Positions 35,901-47,900 of a stretch of DNA of 64,000 nucleotides are shown here, piece by piece. Where the stretch lies: NCBI GenBank assembly GCA_021292165.1, contig CM037878.1:8610857-8674856 (forward strand), read 5' to 3'. The notes under the pieces are model-generated. The model saw only the letters and a list, made by a program, of their open reading frames with translations, searched no databases and was not told the origin of the DNA. The number at the start of each line of letters is the position of its first letter. Positions within the stretch are counted from its first letter, which is position 1. Source of the DNA: Shinisaurus crocodilurus. Taxonomy: Eukaryota > Chordata > Lepidosauria > Squamata > Shinisauridae. A program made the translations under genes and the position numbers.

Positions 35901-38900
35901 ATAATAAATAAATAAAATGGCTCATGGCACTTGGAATTGTTCACAATTGATGTGAAGTGGGCGTGCCACTGTACAGTTCTGTGGTAATGAAAACCTGTTT
36001 AGAGTATCAAATTATTCATTGCCTTAGTAAGGCAACCATGAATAAAACAAGAGCTGTGAGTTATGCGACCCAGTCCCTTCAGACCCCAACCAATTTCCCA
36101 CACTGCATCAAATCCAAATTAGTTCGCCACAGACATACAAAAGACTAAAGCAAGGGGCCTTTTTCAGAGGTGCTTGGGTGGTTTTGTCAACTATTACTCT
36201 TTATGTATGGTGCTTGGATATCATTTTAATGTATGCAGGTTTTTTGTCACTTCATTGTATATATCTAATCCATTATTATTTGTTTTTAAGGGTTGCCGTT
36301 TAGTCATTCTATTTTTGCTTCCTCTGTTTTAGTCTGCCAGATATTGTCTCATTAGCAGTTGTACACTGAATGTAAACCCAGACCCATCCACCAAGCCTCA
36401 GAGGCAGGTTCTTGGGGTTGTACCCCACAGTGTCAATCCACTAGCACAAATGATGTTGCACCAGAGGAAACCAAGTTCCAGGCTATGTGCAAGGGGAGAA
36501 TCCAGCTACGGTTTCGCTTGCACAACTGCTTTCAGGTCTTAGTTTTACAAAGTGATCCACCAGTGCTTGCACAACAGGAGATGTCAGTGGAGCTCCAGTA
36601 GTGCAGCCATTTCTTCTGATAACTATACGTTGGATTTAAGCTGTAGCCCTTTAGTGCAACCCCACCCAGTATACCATCATGGCAATTTCTGATGCCCAAG
36701 GGAAGAGAAAAAGGTCAAGCATCCGTAAAATACGGCCTTTCTGTCTTTCTAAGATACAAAGACATTCAACCAGTTTGGGGGTTTATTCTTGTGTACAAGC
36801 TTGAACAGTGTCCTGCTTGTGTCCTTAAGAACTGTGCTGTTTTAAATCTGCCCTGTGGTATTTAAACTGAAAGCTTACAATTTAGACATCCAAGCTAATG
36901 TCGTTGTAGCAGCATTCTCACTTTAGATTCTCAAGTTGGCAGGTCAGACTGAAGAAAGCATCCCTTCCACAGAATGAGAAGAGGAGGGATGTCTTGTCTT
37001 GATTTCATATAATTGGGTGCATAACTTTACAGTAACAAATTAGGTCCAGATAACAGAACCATATTCTTATTGTCATCCTGTTACAGTGGTAACAGGATCT
37101 GGTAACCTGTGTCCTCACCATGGCAAGCTGTGTGGATCTAGAATTGGCCTCCACAGTCACTTACAGACCCATCGCTAGAGTCTACACAATTTTTTAGAAT
37201 TTCCTCCTTTTATAATTTTCTTTTTGTAATTTTATCCTGGAAGACAATCTTACTCGGTCACGAGTGATCGCCTACCTGTTACAGTGCTTAAGAACTTTTC
37301 AGTATTTAAACATTAGGTTGTTAGCGTTTATGTCACAAAATGGAATGAGCTTTGACCTTGCTGAATGAGTTCAGTCGTTTTGGGAAGGCGTGCTCCTTGA
37401 TATGCAATGGCTTTGGAGCCTTGGGTGGGGCGGGGCTGGTGGGCTGTTTTTTTTTTTATTATTATTATATTTATACCCCGCCTTTTTTCTTGCAAGGAAC
37501 CCAAGGCGGCTTACATAATCCTCCTCCTCCTCTCCATTTTATCCTCACAACAACCCTGTGAGGTAGGTTAGGCTGAGAGTCAGTGACTGGCCCAAAGTCA
37601 CCCAGTGAGTTTCATGGCCGAGTGGGGACTAGAACCCGGATCTCCCGAGTCCCAGTCCTACACTCTCACCACTACGCCACACTGTTGAGCAGCTGCTGTA
37701 GGGCCAGCTGAGTAGGAACTCTGAGAGGTACTTGATGGTCCATTCTGGCACACTCGGCAATAATCCCAACTCAGTGTCAACAGGTCTTTGATGTGTTTGT
37801 AGAAGTACCCTTGTTTGCCACTTAATGCGTTCAAGTAACTGTGGAGTGGCTGCGTCACATTTTATTGAGAGGAGCTAGTTGGAACCAGCCAATGGCAACT
37901 CTTTACAGGGGGTTACAGGACTCAGGCTGATGGCTTTGTGTTTGACATGAAGTGTGTGTGTGTGGCTCATTTGCAGTTTTGAAGACTCAGCGAGAACGTT
38001 CTCTTGATTGTGCCTTGTATGTACCACCTGTGAACAGGGAAGGCACATAAAAAGGCTCTTTCTGCTGTTCCTCGAACAAGACGTGTTTGTAAGAGCTTCC
38101 ATTTGGTCTTTCCTGTTTAGTGGATGCCATTAAGCTGGCGCCGGTGCAGTTCTGGATTTTGATGGATTTTGTGTGTTTGGGAGATCATGCCAACATACTT
38201 TTTGGTGCTTGTTTCTAATCTTATCTGGTAATGCACCCTAAAACCTAGAGATAGTATGGGACAGAGAGCGCGAGGGAGCTATCAAAATGCTCTCTGAACA
38301 TCAGAGTGTTTGCGTTGGTTAAAGCTTCCATACTTAATAAGGTGACTGATTTGGGAATTCATTTGAAACCTTTGGAAGGGGACTTAATGACAGTGTGCAA
38401 ATTAATACTGACTCCTTTTTTCGTTTTTGCACTCTCGAAGCATCCCCTTTGAAACTAATTGGTGGTGGTAGATTTCCCCTTGTTGCTGACCTCTTTAACT
38501 GTTTCAGGCAGATTGAGGGGAAAACCTACCCCCTGTTGTGACTGTCTGGACTGTAGGAAATGGAAGAGATCTTAATAAGCCTAAAATCAAATTCAGGAAA
38601 TGTTAAAGTAATACATTTGCTCCTCCATAGCCTCTAATCTTAAACCCTTCTGCATAAGTGTAACAGGAGGCTTGGAACAGCGGGTTGCATCCCATGTGGT
38701 GCAGGCAGCCTGCATGGGATAATCTTCTGCTTTGCTTAACAAGCCGTGCATCCCATGCTCGGATTACAGTTTGTGCCTTCATATATTGGTTATAACGTGG
38801 ACTGGGGCTGAAGCTCATTTTGGTTGGCTTATTGTTCTCTTCTGGTGGGCCTTTCAGTGTTCCACCAATCACTTCCACTTTATATCCCACATACGCGCTC

Positions 38901-41900
38901 AGGGCTCAACATAGCCGCCATTATTCTCTTTTGGCGAAGCTGCAGTGAGCCTTGTTGCTCTTTAATTACCCATATGATCTTCCAGTTGAGTGCACCAGCG
39001 TTTCCCCAGGGGCAGAATATGCTGCTTTTGTGCGCTGTGGGATAATATCACTGTGTCTGTGGGCCAGCTTAATTACTGCTTGTTCGGTGGTTGGCTAAAA
39101 GGGTCCTTTATATTTCCCCTAATTTCCATTCCTGAAATTGCGGTGGCTCAGATTTCCTGTGACTGTGTATTAGTTCTGCAAGCTCGATAATGAGTCAAGA
39201 GGATGGCATCATCGCTCAAGGCATACTTCAGGAACAGACCCATAGGCTGCTGAAATACAGAATTCCCTTTAAAGCAGTGTTCTCCAACCGCTGGGGCATG
39301 CTGGGAGTTGTAGGCCAAAAACATCTGGGGACCCAAGGTTGGAGAACACTGCTTTAAAAACTTCAAATTTGTTAGCAAGAAGAGGACACCGATCTTTATT
39401 AAAGTTAAATATGTGGTAAGAACTAGCGTGGCGTAGTGATTAGAGTGTTGGACTGGGATTGGGGAGACCTTGGTTCAAGTCCCTACTCAGCCGTGTAGAT
39501 CCCTGGGTGACTTGTGGGCCAGGCACAGACTCTCAGCCTAACCTACGTAGCACAGTTATTGTGAGGATAAAATGGGAGAGGAGGAGGAGGATTATGTATG
39601 CCACTTTGGGCTCCTTGGAGGAAAACACAGGATATAAATGTAACCAATAAATAAACAAATGTGGATGTTTATAAAAATTAAACCATTTAGAATTACAACA
39701 GGTTTTTTTTAAATAAAAAAATAGTAACTAAGAACAAATCAGATATGGTGTTCAGTCTGTTTAAGGAGTCGAAAGAGCTCTTAGTTTAACAATGGTCTAT
39801 CTGAGTTCAGCACAGGCATAATACTTATGCTTTGGGGTTACCATGGTTTGTTACCTTAACTCCCATTAAAAGCCTCGTAGTTTACCTTGCTGAGCTAAGC
39901 CCTATCCTTGGAGGGGTGTGTGCATGGAGACATCTACTAGAGCTCCTTGTTACCTTGCAAGCAAAGGCTTGGGGAAACTGCGCTCACCATGGTTTAGTCA
40001 CTCCATTTGTAACATTTAGTTCAAGCCATAGTTTGCTAACTCAGTTTGGACACATCCTGGTTTATGGCCAATCTTTAACTGGTGCTAAGGCCATGGCTAA
40101 TCATTTTGTATGAACTAGGATCGTAGAGGTTTACCCAGCCTGTTAAGCTTCTAGTGGCCAGTGAAACTTTGTGTTTTCTTCTCTTTCTATTAATGTTAGC
40201 ATACCTCATAATTGTAACAGAACGGTGGTTAATAAATTTTAAAATGTTACATAGCTCTTTTTAATCCCCATGTGAACTGGAGCTGGCAGGTGAAATTTGA
40301 ATATCTATGAAAGACAACACTGAGGTTTATAAAACTGATGACAGGACCAAACACTCCAACTTGTATTGAATGTCAGTTAGCCAATTTTCTTAAAGCATGA
40401 CCCTTCTTGTCTAGCTTGTCTTCATAGGCATTGCTGAAGAATTGTAGCTGTTTAATCTGAGAGGAGAAACACTGGAGTATGCTCTCCCCACTCTTCAAAT
40501 ATATTTCTGTGTCTAGAATGCCCTGTATAATTAACAGGGTTGCATCTGTACATTAACTTCTCCCTCGTAAGGCTGTAGGTGATACTGTCCACTTAGCACA
40601 GTAGGCAGTCCTCTTTGTCATGTGATATACACACAGCTATTTCAGTTCTTTATTTGCTTGCTGACAAATGGTTCAAATCCATAAGTCTTCTTGGTCACAT
40701 TCATTTTGATCTAGACATTTTAAAGGTCAATAACTATTGAACAAAGTTGGCAGGAATGGCAAATCTAATTCTGAAAACAGTGTTGGTGTTGGACCATTCA
40801 TAGTGTACTAGAAATGTTGATTTTTGTATCCCATTCCTTTCTTGCTTAAGGGCTCCCCAGTAAAATCCAACCGAGAATTTCATAGATCAGAAGATGCAAG
40901 GAGATACTTACATCACAATAGGTAAGCACTTTTGTTTGATATTTATTTATTTATTTGTATTTTTGAGTCGCCCATCTGGCCAGTCATCTGGCCACTCTGA
41001 GCGATGTACAGTCCAATAAAATACAAGAAAAAAAAACAACAGAGTGTAAAACACAATTCAAAACAGTACAAAACTTAAAAATCCTAACCCACCCCATATT
41101 CCCGCCTGAAAAGCCACGTTTTTAATGCATGGCGGAAGTTAATCAAAGAAGGGGCATGGCGGAGGTCACTGGGGAGAGAGTTCCATAAATTGGGGGCTGC
41201 CACAGAAAAGGCCCTCCTCCTAGTCCCCACCAGCCTGGTTTCTCTGGCTGATGGGACAGGGAGAAGGCCGTCCGTGGCAGATCTTGTTGAGCGGCCTACT
41301 TGATATACACAGAGTTCTAGAAATCCACAGGATAGATCATGCTGTACGGCAGGGCTCTCCAACCTTGGGTCCCCAGATGTTGCTGGCCTACAGCTCCCAG
41401 CATACCCAGCCAGCGTGGCTAATGGCAAGGGATTCTGGGAGCTGTAGTCCAGCAATGACCCAAGGTTGGAGAGCCCTGCTGTAGAGGGTGGAACATGTCA
41501 TCTGATATGATGGCTTCCATTTTTTAGTTTGTGGTCACACAGTATTGCACACAGAATCTTTTGCATGTATTGTATTACAACATTATGTATACACTTGGGC
41601 TCAGTGCATAATGATCCTGAGCTAATCACGGGTAGGAGATCAGAAGTGTTTCAGTGCGAAGTTTCTCACTCTTGTTCTCCCACATGTGAATTACCCCCCT
41701 CCATTCCTTTTCTGTAGCAACGTTACATCTACACCTTTTCATTTCATTTATTACATTTCTATACCACCCAGTAGCCAAAGCTCTCTGAGTAGTTTACAAA
41801 GATTAAAACCCTAAAATACAATATGATAACATAATATAAAACTATTAGCATACAAAAATATAAAAACAATGTTATAAAATCAGCAATAAAAATCCCAGGA

Positions 41901-44900
41901 CCCATGAAAAAGGCTAATCATATGCTGTCAAATGCCTGGGAGTAGAGGAACCTGTTGCTGAAAAGGTAGTATTGGCACCAGGCGGTTCTTACTGAGGAGA
42001 GCGTTCTTCAATTGGGGCCACCGCTGAGAATGCCCTCGCCCTTGTTGCCATCCCCCGAACCTCCCTCAGAAGAGGCACTTGGAGGAGGGCCTCAGATTAT
42101 GATCATAGTATACAGGTAGGTTCATATTGGGAGAGAGGCTCCATCAGGTATTGCAGTCCCGAGCCATGTAAGGCTTTATAGGTCAAAGCTAGCACCTTGA
42201 ATTGGGCTCGAAAATATCCAGGCAGCCAGTACAAGCAGGCCAGAATCAGTGTTATATGTTCAGAGCTTCTGTTCCCAGTTATCAATCTGGCTGCCACATT
42301 TTGCACAAGCAGTAGCTTCCAAACCCACATAGAGTGCATTGCAGTAATCTAACTTGGAGGTTAACAGAGCATAGACTACTGAAGCCAGGTTACTCCTGTC
42401 CAGATAGGGGCATAGGTGGGCCTCCAGCCAAAGCTGGTAGAAGGCACTCTGCCGTTGAAGCCACCTGAGCCTCAAGTGACAATGATGGCTCCAGGAGAAT
42501 CCACAAGCCATGAATCTGTTCCTTCAGGGGGTGTGCAACCCCATCCAGAACAGGTTGAACACCATCAGAACCGCCCACTAACCCTGGATTGAGCTTCAGT
42601 TCATTAGCCCTCATCCAGTCTGTTGTTGCAGCCAGGCACCAATCTAGCACATCCACAGCCTCAGCTGATGAAGATGAAAAGGAGAAATAGAGTTGCATGT
42701 CATCAGCATACTGATGACAACACACTCCAAAACTCTGGATTAACTGCACTCAATAGTTTCATGTACATGTTAAATAGCATAGGGGACAAAACCAACCCCT
42801 GAGGAGCCCAATGTTGAAGAATCCTTAGGGACGAGGAATATCCCCGAAGCACACCTTCTGGAGCCATCCATCCAAGCAGGGGTAAAGCCACTGCAGTGCA
42901 ATGCCTCCAACTCCCAACTCAGACAATCACTGCAGAAGGATGCCATGGCTGATGGTATCAAAAGCCAGCGAGAGTTCAAAGAGAATCAACAACGTTACAA
43001 TCTCCTCTGTCTCTCTATGTTAACAAAACCATGGTTAAAAGTGGGCTTGAATTAGCGAAAGCTTGGTGATAAACATGCATTACCATCTCTGGTACAATGA
43101 AAAAGAAGGTTTGGATTGCCATGGTGATGAATAAAACAACGAGTTATAAGATGCTATGGGAGGGAAGAATGAACTCCATCCAGTTTCCAAAAAAAGTTTG
43201 ATACCATTGATCAATTATTGGAATACGTTCTGGATAGGTGATTTAGCAACCATAGATATACTATATATGGGCTAAGTTGAAGAATTGTGACTGTCTTGAA
43301 CGACGATTGTATTGGGAAACAAAAAGAAATTATAATTAAGAAAAATAAAGTGGGCTTGAAAACTGATTTGTGCTCATTGGTTAGCATTAATATTGAGTGC
43401 ATATCAGGGATGGGGACTCGGACTCGACTCGTGAGTCGGACTGAGTCCCCCCTCTGACTCGAGTCAGACTCGAGTCCCAATATTTTTAATGGGACTCGAG
43501 ACTCGACTCGGGACTTGAGACCAAGGACTCGTGTTCCTCAAATGCAACATGGATAGGTTTTAGGAAGTACGGCAACTTTATTTTTAAAAATCATTTTCCT
43601 AAAATGCAACCTTTCAGACATTTTGGGTTTGGCTGCCTCTGCCTGCCTGTTTGGGGTTCCCAGCCTCCTCTGCCTGCCTGGTTATTTTGGGTTTGGCTGC
43701 CTGGTCTGTTCTTGCCAAAATCAGATGCAGAGTTTTGAAATAAAAAGGCACACTTGTGCCTAGAATTTATTTAAGCCACACATCTGAAATAGCCTTATTT
43801 TGTTGGGGAAAACCCCCATTGATTTTAATAGGGACTCGTGGAGTCAGCTTTGGGAGTGACTCGTGAGTCACCATTTTGGACCAAGGACTCGGACTCGAGA
43901 CTCGGGTCCAAAGACTCGTGACTTGACTCGTGACTCGAGACCAAGGACTCTTCAACATCCCTGGTGCATATACAACACTGGACAATTGTTTGCTCTGAAA
44001 AGGCTGTGGTGGTGGGGATTTGAATGCAAGAGAGGAGCATGCAAGCCTAGGGTGCTCCTGATCTTCTACCCATGGTTAAACAATGGAGAACATTATTTCT
44101 GCACCAGGTTATGGTGTATCACTGACATAATAATCATCTTATTGGGGTCCTTTGATGCAAAAACATTTGGTCTCACGTAATAAATTAACGGTGTCAGCAG
44201 TAAGTCTTCCCTGTTCACCATATATGGCAATATTGCTCCCAGTTTGTGTAAGTATAAACAGCTTTGCCTTGTATATGGAGGTTCAAAACTGGTAACCCAA
44301 CCATTTTTGCTAGAACAGAGTGACTTGCAAGATTATTATTCATCGTGGAATGTTACAGAATACTGCTCATTGAAATACGAGTCTTTAAAAGGGGGTTGTT
44401 TTTTCCAGTTTAATACCTGATCCAAATGTAGCAGAGACTATTAAAGTAAAGTAAATTCACTTCTGAAGAGTCTGAACTGGTTATAGGCTTTTAATTACCT
44501 AACCAAACATGGGCATGATGATGATGATCCTGACCCAGGATCTTAGAAGCTTAAATTAGAACAAGGCATAAGAATGGGGTGCTGCCTCCGACTGGCTTGT
44601 GCTAACAAAATCTGTGTTGTTAACTATCAGTATAAAAATAGATCTGGTTAAACTCATGCGAAGTTCAGAAAGTTTTTCTTAAACTGCGTAATTCATGATA
44701 TAATTCAAACCAGACAGGTTTCACTGGATCTGCATTTGGATACAGCGGGGGGGGGGGGGTGAACTTTTAGGGATGGCGGGAGATTGATCATGCATGTGGT
44801 TTACTTTGTGGGGAGCTAATGCTGTTTTACAAGCAATCATTGTTTGTCTGGATGCTTGTCTGTTCTGTTCCCCCATGCTCAACTTGTTCATTTGTAAATA

Positions 44901-47900
44901 AACAGATAGTACAAAAATGCAGCGTCTCCAGCACTCTCTTCTCATGAGAGGACTAAACCGGTGGAAGTCTGCCCCTGGAGCTTCCTAGTGCTCCGTAAAG
45001 CAGAGAGCACAGGACAATATAATTCATTTAATCACAATATTCACTGTTGCAGCTAAAATTAGGGTTCTGTCAGGTTTGATAGATGGGTTTCTCCTTTTGC
45101 CTTCGGTTGAAACTTAGTATGCAGGCCTGGCGGAGAAGCTCATTTTCTTCAGAGTAGTCAAAAGAGTGTACCATTGGAATTTTAAAAGGAAGATGTACAC
45201 ATGTTTTTCAATGCTTTGCAGTTTACACTCCAAGTGCAAATAAACTTTTAGAACAGAATTTAACCCTACCATTTGTATGTCTTCTTCACGCACACACGTA
45301 CTCCAGCCAGGTAATTGCAGTTAAGGATGATTACCTGTAACAGTTTCACTCAGTGTAAAGTTCATTGTTATGGTAGAAATCCCATCTTTGCCTATCTTTA
45401 AAAATGCTAATCCCCATAGCAGCTGATTGATTCTGTGTAGTGATTTGCTGCTGAAATTCGGCAGCAAATCCTCGCTTTTCCACATTGCTCTCACAAGCGC
45501 TACTTGCGTTGTGCAGGTATCAGTTTACGCTAGCACAACATCATTAGCAGTAGCGCTGGGGATACTGCCCTCAGACTTGATCAGTATTGAATTCAGATTC
45601 TGGCTGAGCCCTAAAATGTGATCTTTTTAGATCTGGTTGTTTTAATTTTACTATTCCCTTAAAAACATTGGTTTTGTCTACTCAGAAGCTGTAACATTGC
45701 CTCCATATGCCTTCATTCGTTTTCGCTGGATCAGTAACCAACTCCCACTCTATATGTGTGTTTGCAGAGACGTGGATGAACTAAAACGACCGGAAAGCCT
45801 GAGCTTGATGAATGATAGAGAGCGGCAGCAAGTGTTAAGGAGCTATGTAGACCGGGCAGAGAGGTAAGGAAGTGATGGGCGGAACCTCCCTGTTTAAAAT
45901 GAAGCGCAAGTCTGGCTATCAACAGCCAATCTTGTTGTATAAAAACCTTTCTGTAAAAGTGAACTACCATATAGTTGCTATGACTTGCTGTAAAAAATTG
46001 TGTGGTAAAACACATTCCTCAGTGTCTGGCAGTATATAAATAAATCGACTATGATTGCACAAACCACTGTGGGCATGATGTTAATATGTGTCTTCAGTCA
46101 CATGCAATAGTGTACACAGATGTTCATGTGTAACCGTCTGACATGTGCTTCCAGAATCTTGGGCCTAAAGCAGGGGTGCAGAACCTCAGGCCCGGGGGCC
46201 AAATGCAGCTCTCCTAGGGTATCAGTCCAGCTCTCTGGGGTTCCCCAAAATGGCTGCCCCCCTTCCACTGGCTCCACCCACTTTCCCACGACCACTGGCC
46301 GTTTCATTTCCAGCTTTTGTGTAGTTCCCCCCCCCCATTCTAAAAGGTTGAAATTCCTCTCCTAAGACTGAGTTACTAAAGGATGCAATCCTATGCAAGT
46401 TTAGACAGAAAAAAGGCCTACAACTCCCAGCATGCCTCAACCAAGGATCACACCCAAAAGGGGGAGATTATAGATTTCATAGATCATAGAGTTGGAAGGA
46501 GCCTACAAGGCTATCGAGTCCAACCCCCTGCTCAATGCAGGAAACTAGAGGAGGGGTCTCCCATCCAAGTAATAACCAGGCCTGACCCTGCTTAGCTTTC
46601 CATGCTCAGACAAGCTGAGCCAGCGTGAGCCACAAGCCTGATATACTCGCCACCCCATTTTGAGGGGGGAAACCCTTCGCCACTTTGGTTTTCAATTGAC
46701 AGCTCACCAGTTGGCAGCTGTCAAGTGTGTGCAAAGCAACCAAGATGGGTTCGGCCGCACGGGATCCTGGGATATAGTGGCTGGAGGACCGGGGGGGGGG
46801 GAAGAGGGGGGAGAACAACCCACAGTATGCACGAACATCTGTCAGACGTACCTTGGGTTGTTCCATAAACAACCCACACTGCGTAGCTTATTCACAGGGT
46901 GGGTTGCTTGTCGTGCAAACTCGCCCCATGTTAACTACATTATTATAGCATTATAGACAGTGAGGTCCAGGAGAAATGTTTGTTTTGTCTCCTATAAAGT
47001 TCTCTTTCCCCCTCAGAGGCTCCAGTGACTCATCTTGCATTCTGTCGCTGTCCAGCACCCACAATCAGGTAATAGACTCTCTCTGCACTTGCGTCGCACA
47101 TTTAGGAACATGCTGCCTTCCACTTTATGGGTGTCTGGCTCCTTTGTTTTTGATGCATGCGCTAAAAGAATTTCCCCCCCCAGGTCTCACACCTGGATGC
47201 AGATCCACACAAAAGGCGTGATCATTTAGTGGAGCGGACCCGGAGAGAAACCCAGCTTGCTGCACTACAGTATGAGGAGGAGAAGATGAGGACAAAACAA
47301 ATCCAAAGGGAAGCTGTCCTTGACTTTGTCAAAGTAAGGACCTTCTATGGAGAGGATGGTGGTGGTTCCATGCTTACCATTTATACGGGGGCCTCAGTAT
47401 TCCCTTTTTTGTGGCTTCATGTTTTTATTTTTGGCCAAGGAAGACCACCGCAGCATACAACCTTACTATAAAACACCAATTCTGTTAAAATGGGCACAAC
47501 TAAAAACCAAATGCAGCACTGTAAAACAGTACAAAACCACATTTGCATTAATGGATATTGAATTGTAGGACCCAAGAGGCTCCCACATGATAGGCCTACT
47601 CCTTCTGAACCCCTAGGCTGTGGCTTGATAAGTACAAAATTTATTAGTAACCCTATAGCTAAAAGCTATCAGGGTGACATACAGTAAGCATAAATAAAAT
47701 CCATATTAAAACAGCTCAATGAATATATATTTTCATTTATATATTTATCTTTATACTCTAAAGATAAAACTACACAGAAATACAGAGGATTGAAAGGCCT
47801 GAGAGAATAAAAAGTCCTTTGCCAAGCAGACCTCTCTTGGGTCAGGTAGGCTTCTCTCAGGCAGGTGCCAGGCAGACCTCTCCCAGGTGGAATATTGCAT

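Larger units (their letters stand above)
34415..40850 (+). other. LRCH3: LRCH3 intron
   Basis: Holds a (GT)n tract (34440-34465), a 290-bp palindromic element with an A25/T22 core (34951-35240), SINE copies at 35790-35925 (+), 37449-37684 (-) and 39424-39659 (+), and a hAT-like MITE (39275-39351). I could not assign 35930-37440, 37700-39270 or 39670-40850. Confidence 0.75.
40922..45767 (+). other. LRCH3: LRCH3 intron with decayed LINEs
   Basis: Contains a LINE 3' end (40935-41340, -), a hAT-like MITE inside that region (41350-41478), a long decayed L2-like LINE (41738-43010, -) and the 'gactcg' hAT-like element (43405-43963). Nothing assignable in 43970-45767 apart from a G-run near 44745. 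Confidence 0.75.
45864..47016 (+). other. LRCH3: LRCH3 intron
   Basis: Holds a left end of a hAT-like element (from 46171), a 5S-like/CR1-tail SINE (46465-46640, -) and one end of a palindromic DNA transposon (46690-46925). Confidence 0.7.

Noticed and set aside
39424..39490. tRNA-like A and B boxes
   Set aside because: They belong to the head of a SINE with a LINE-like tail, not to a tRNA gene.
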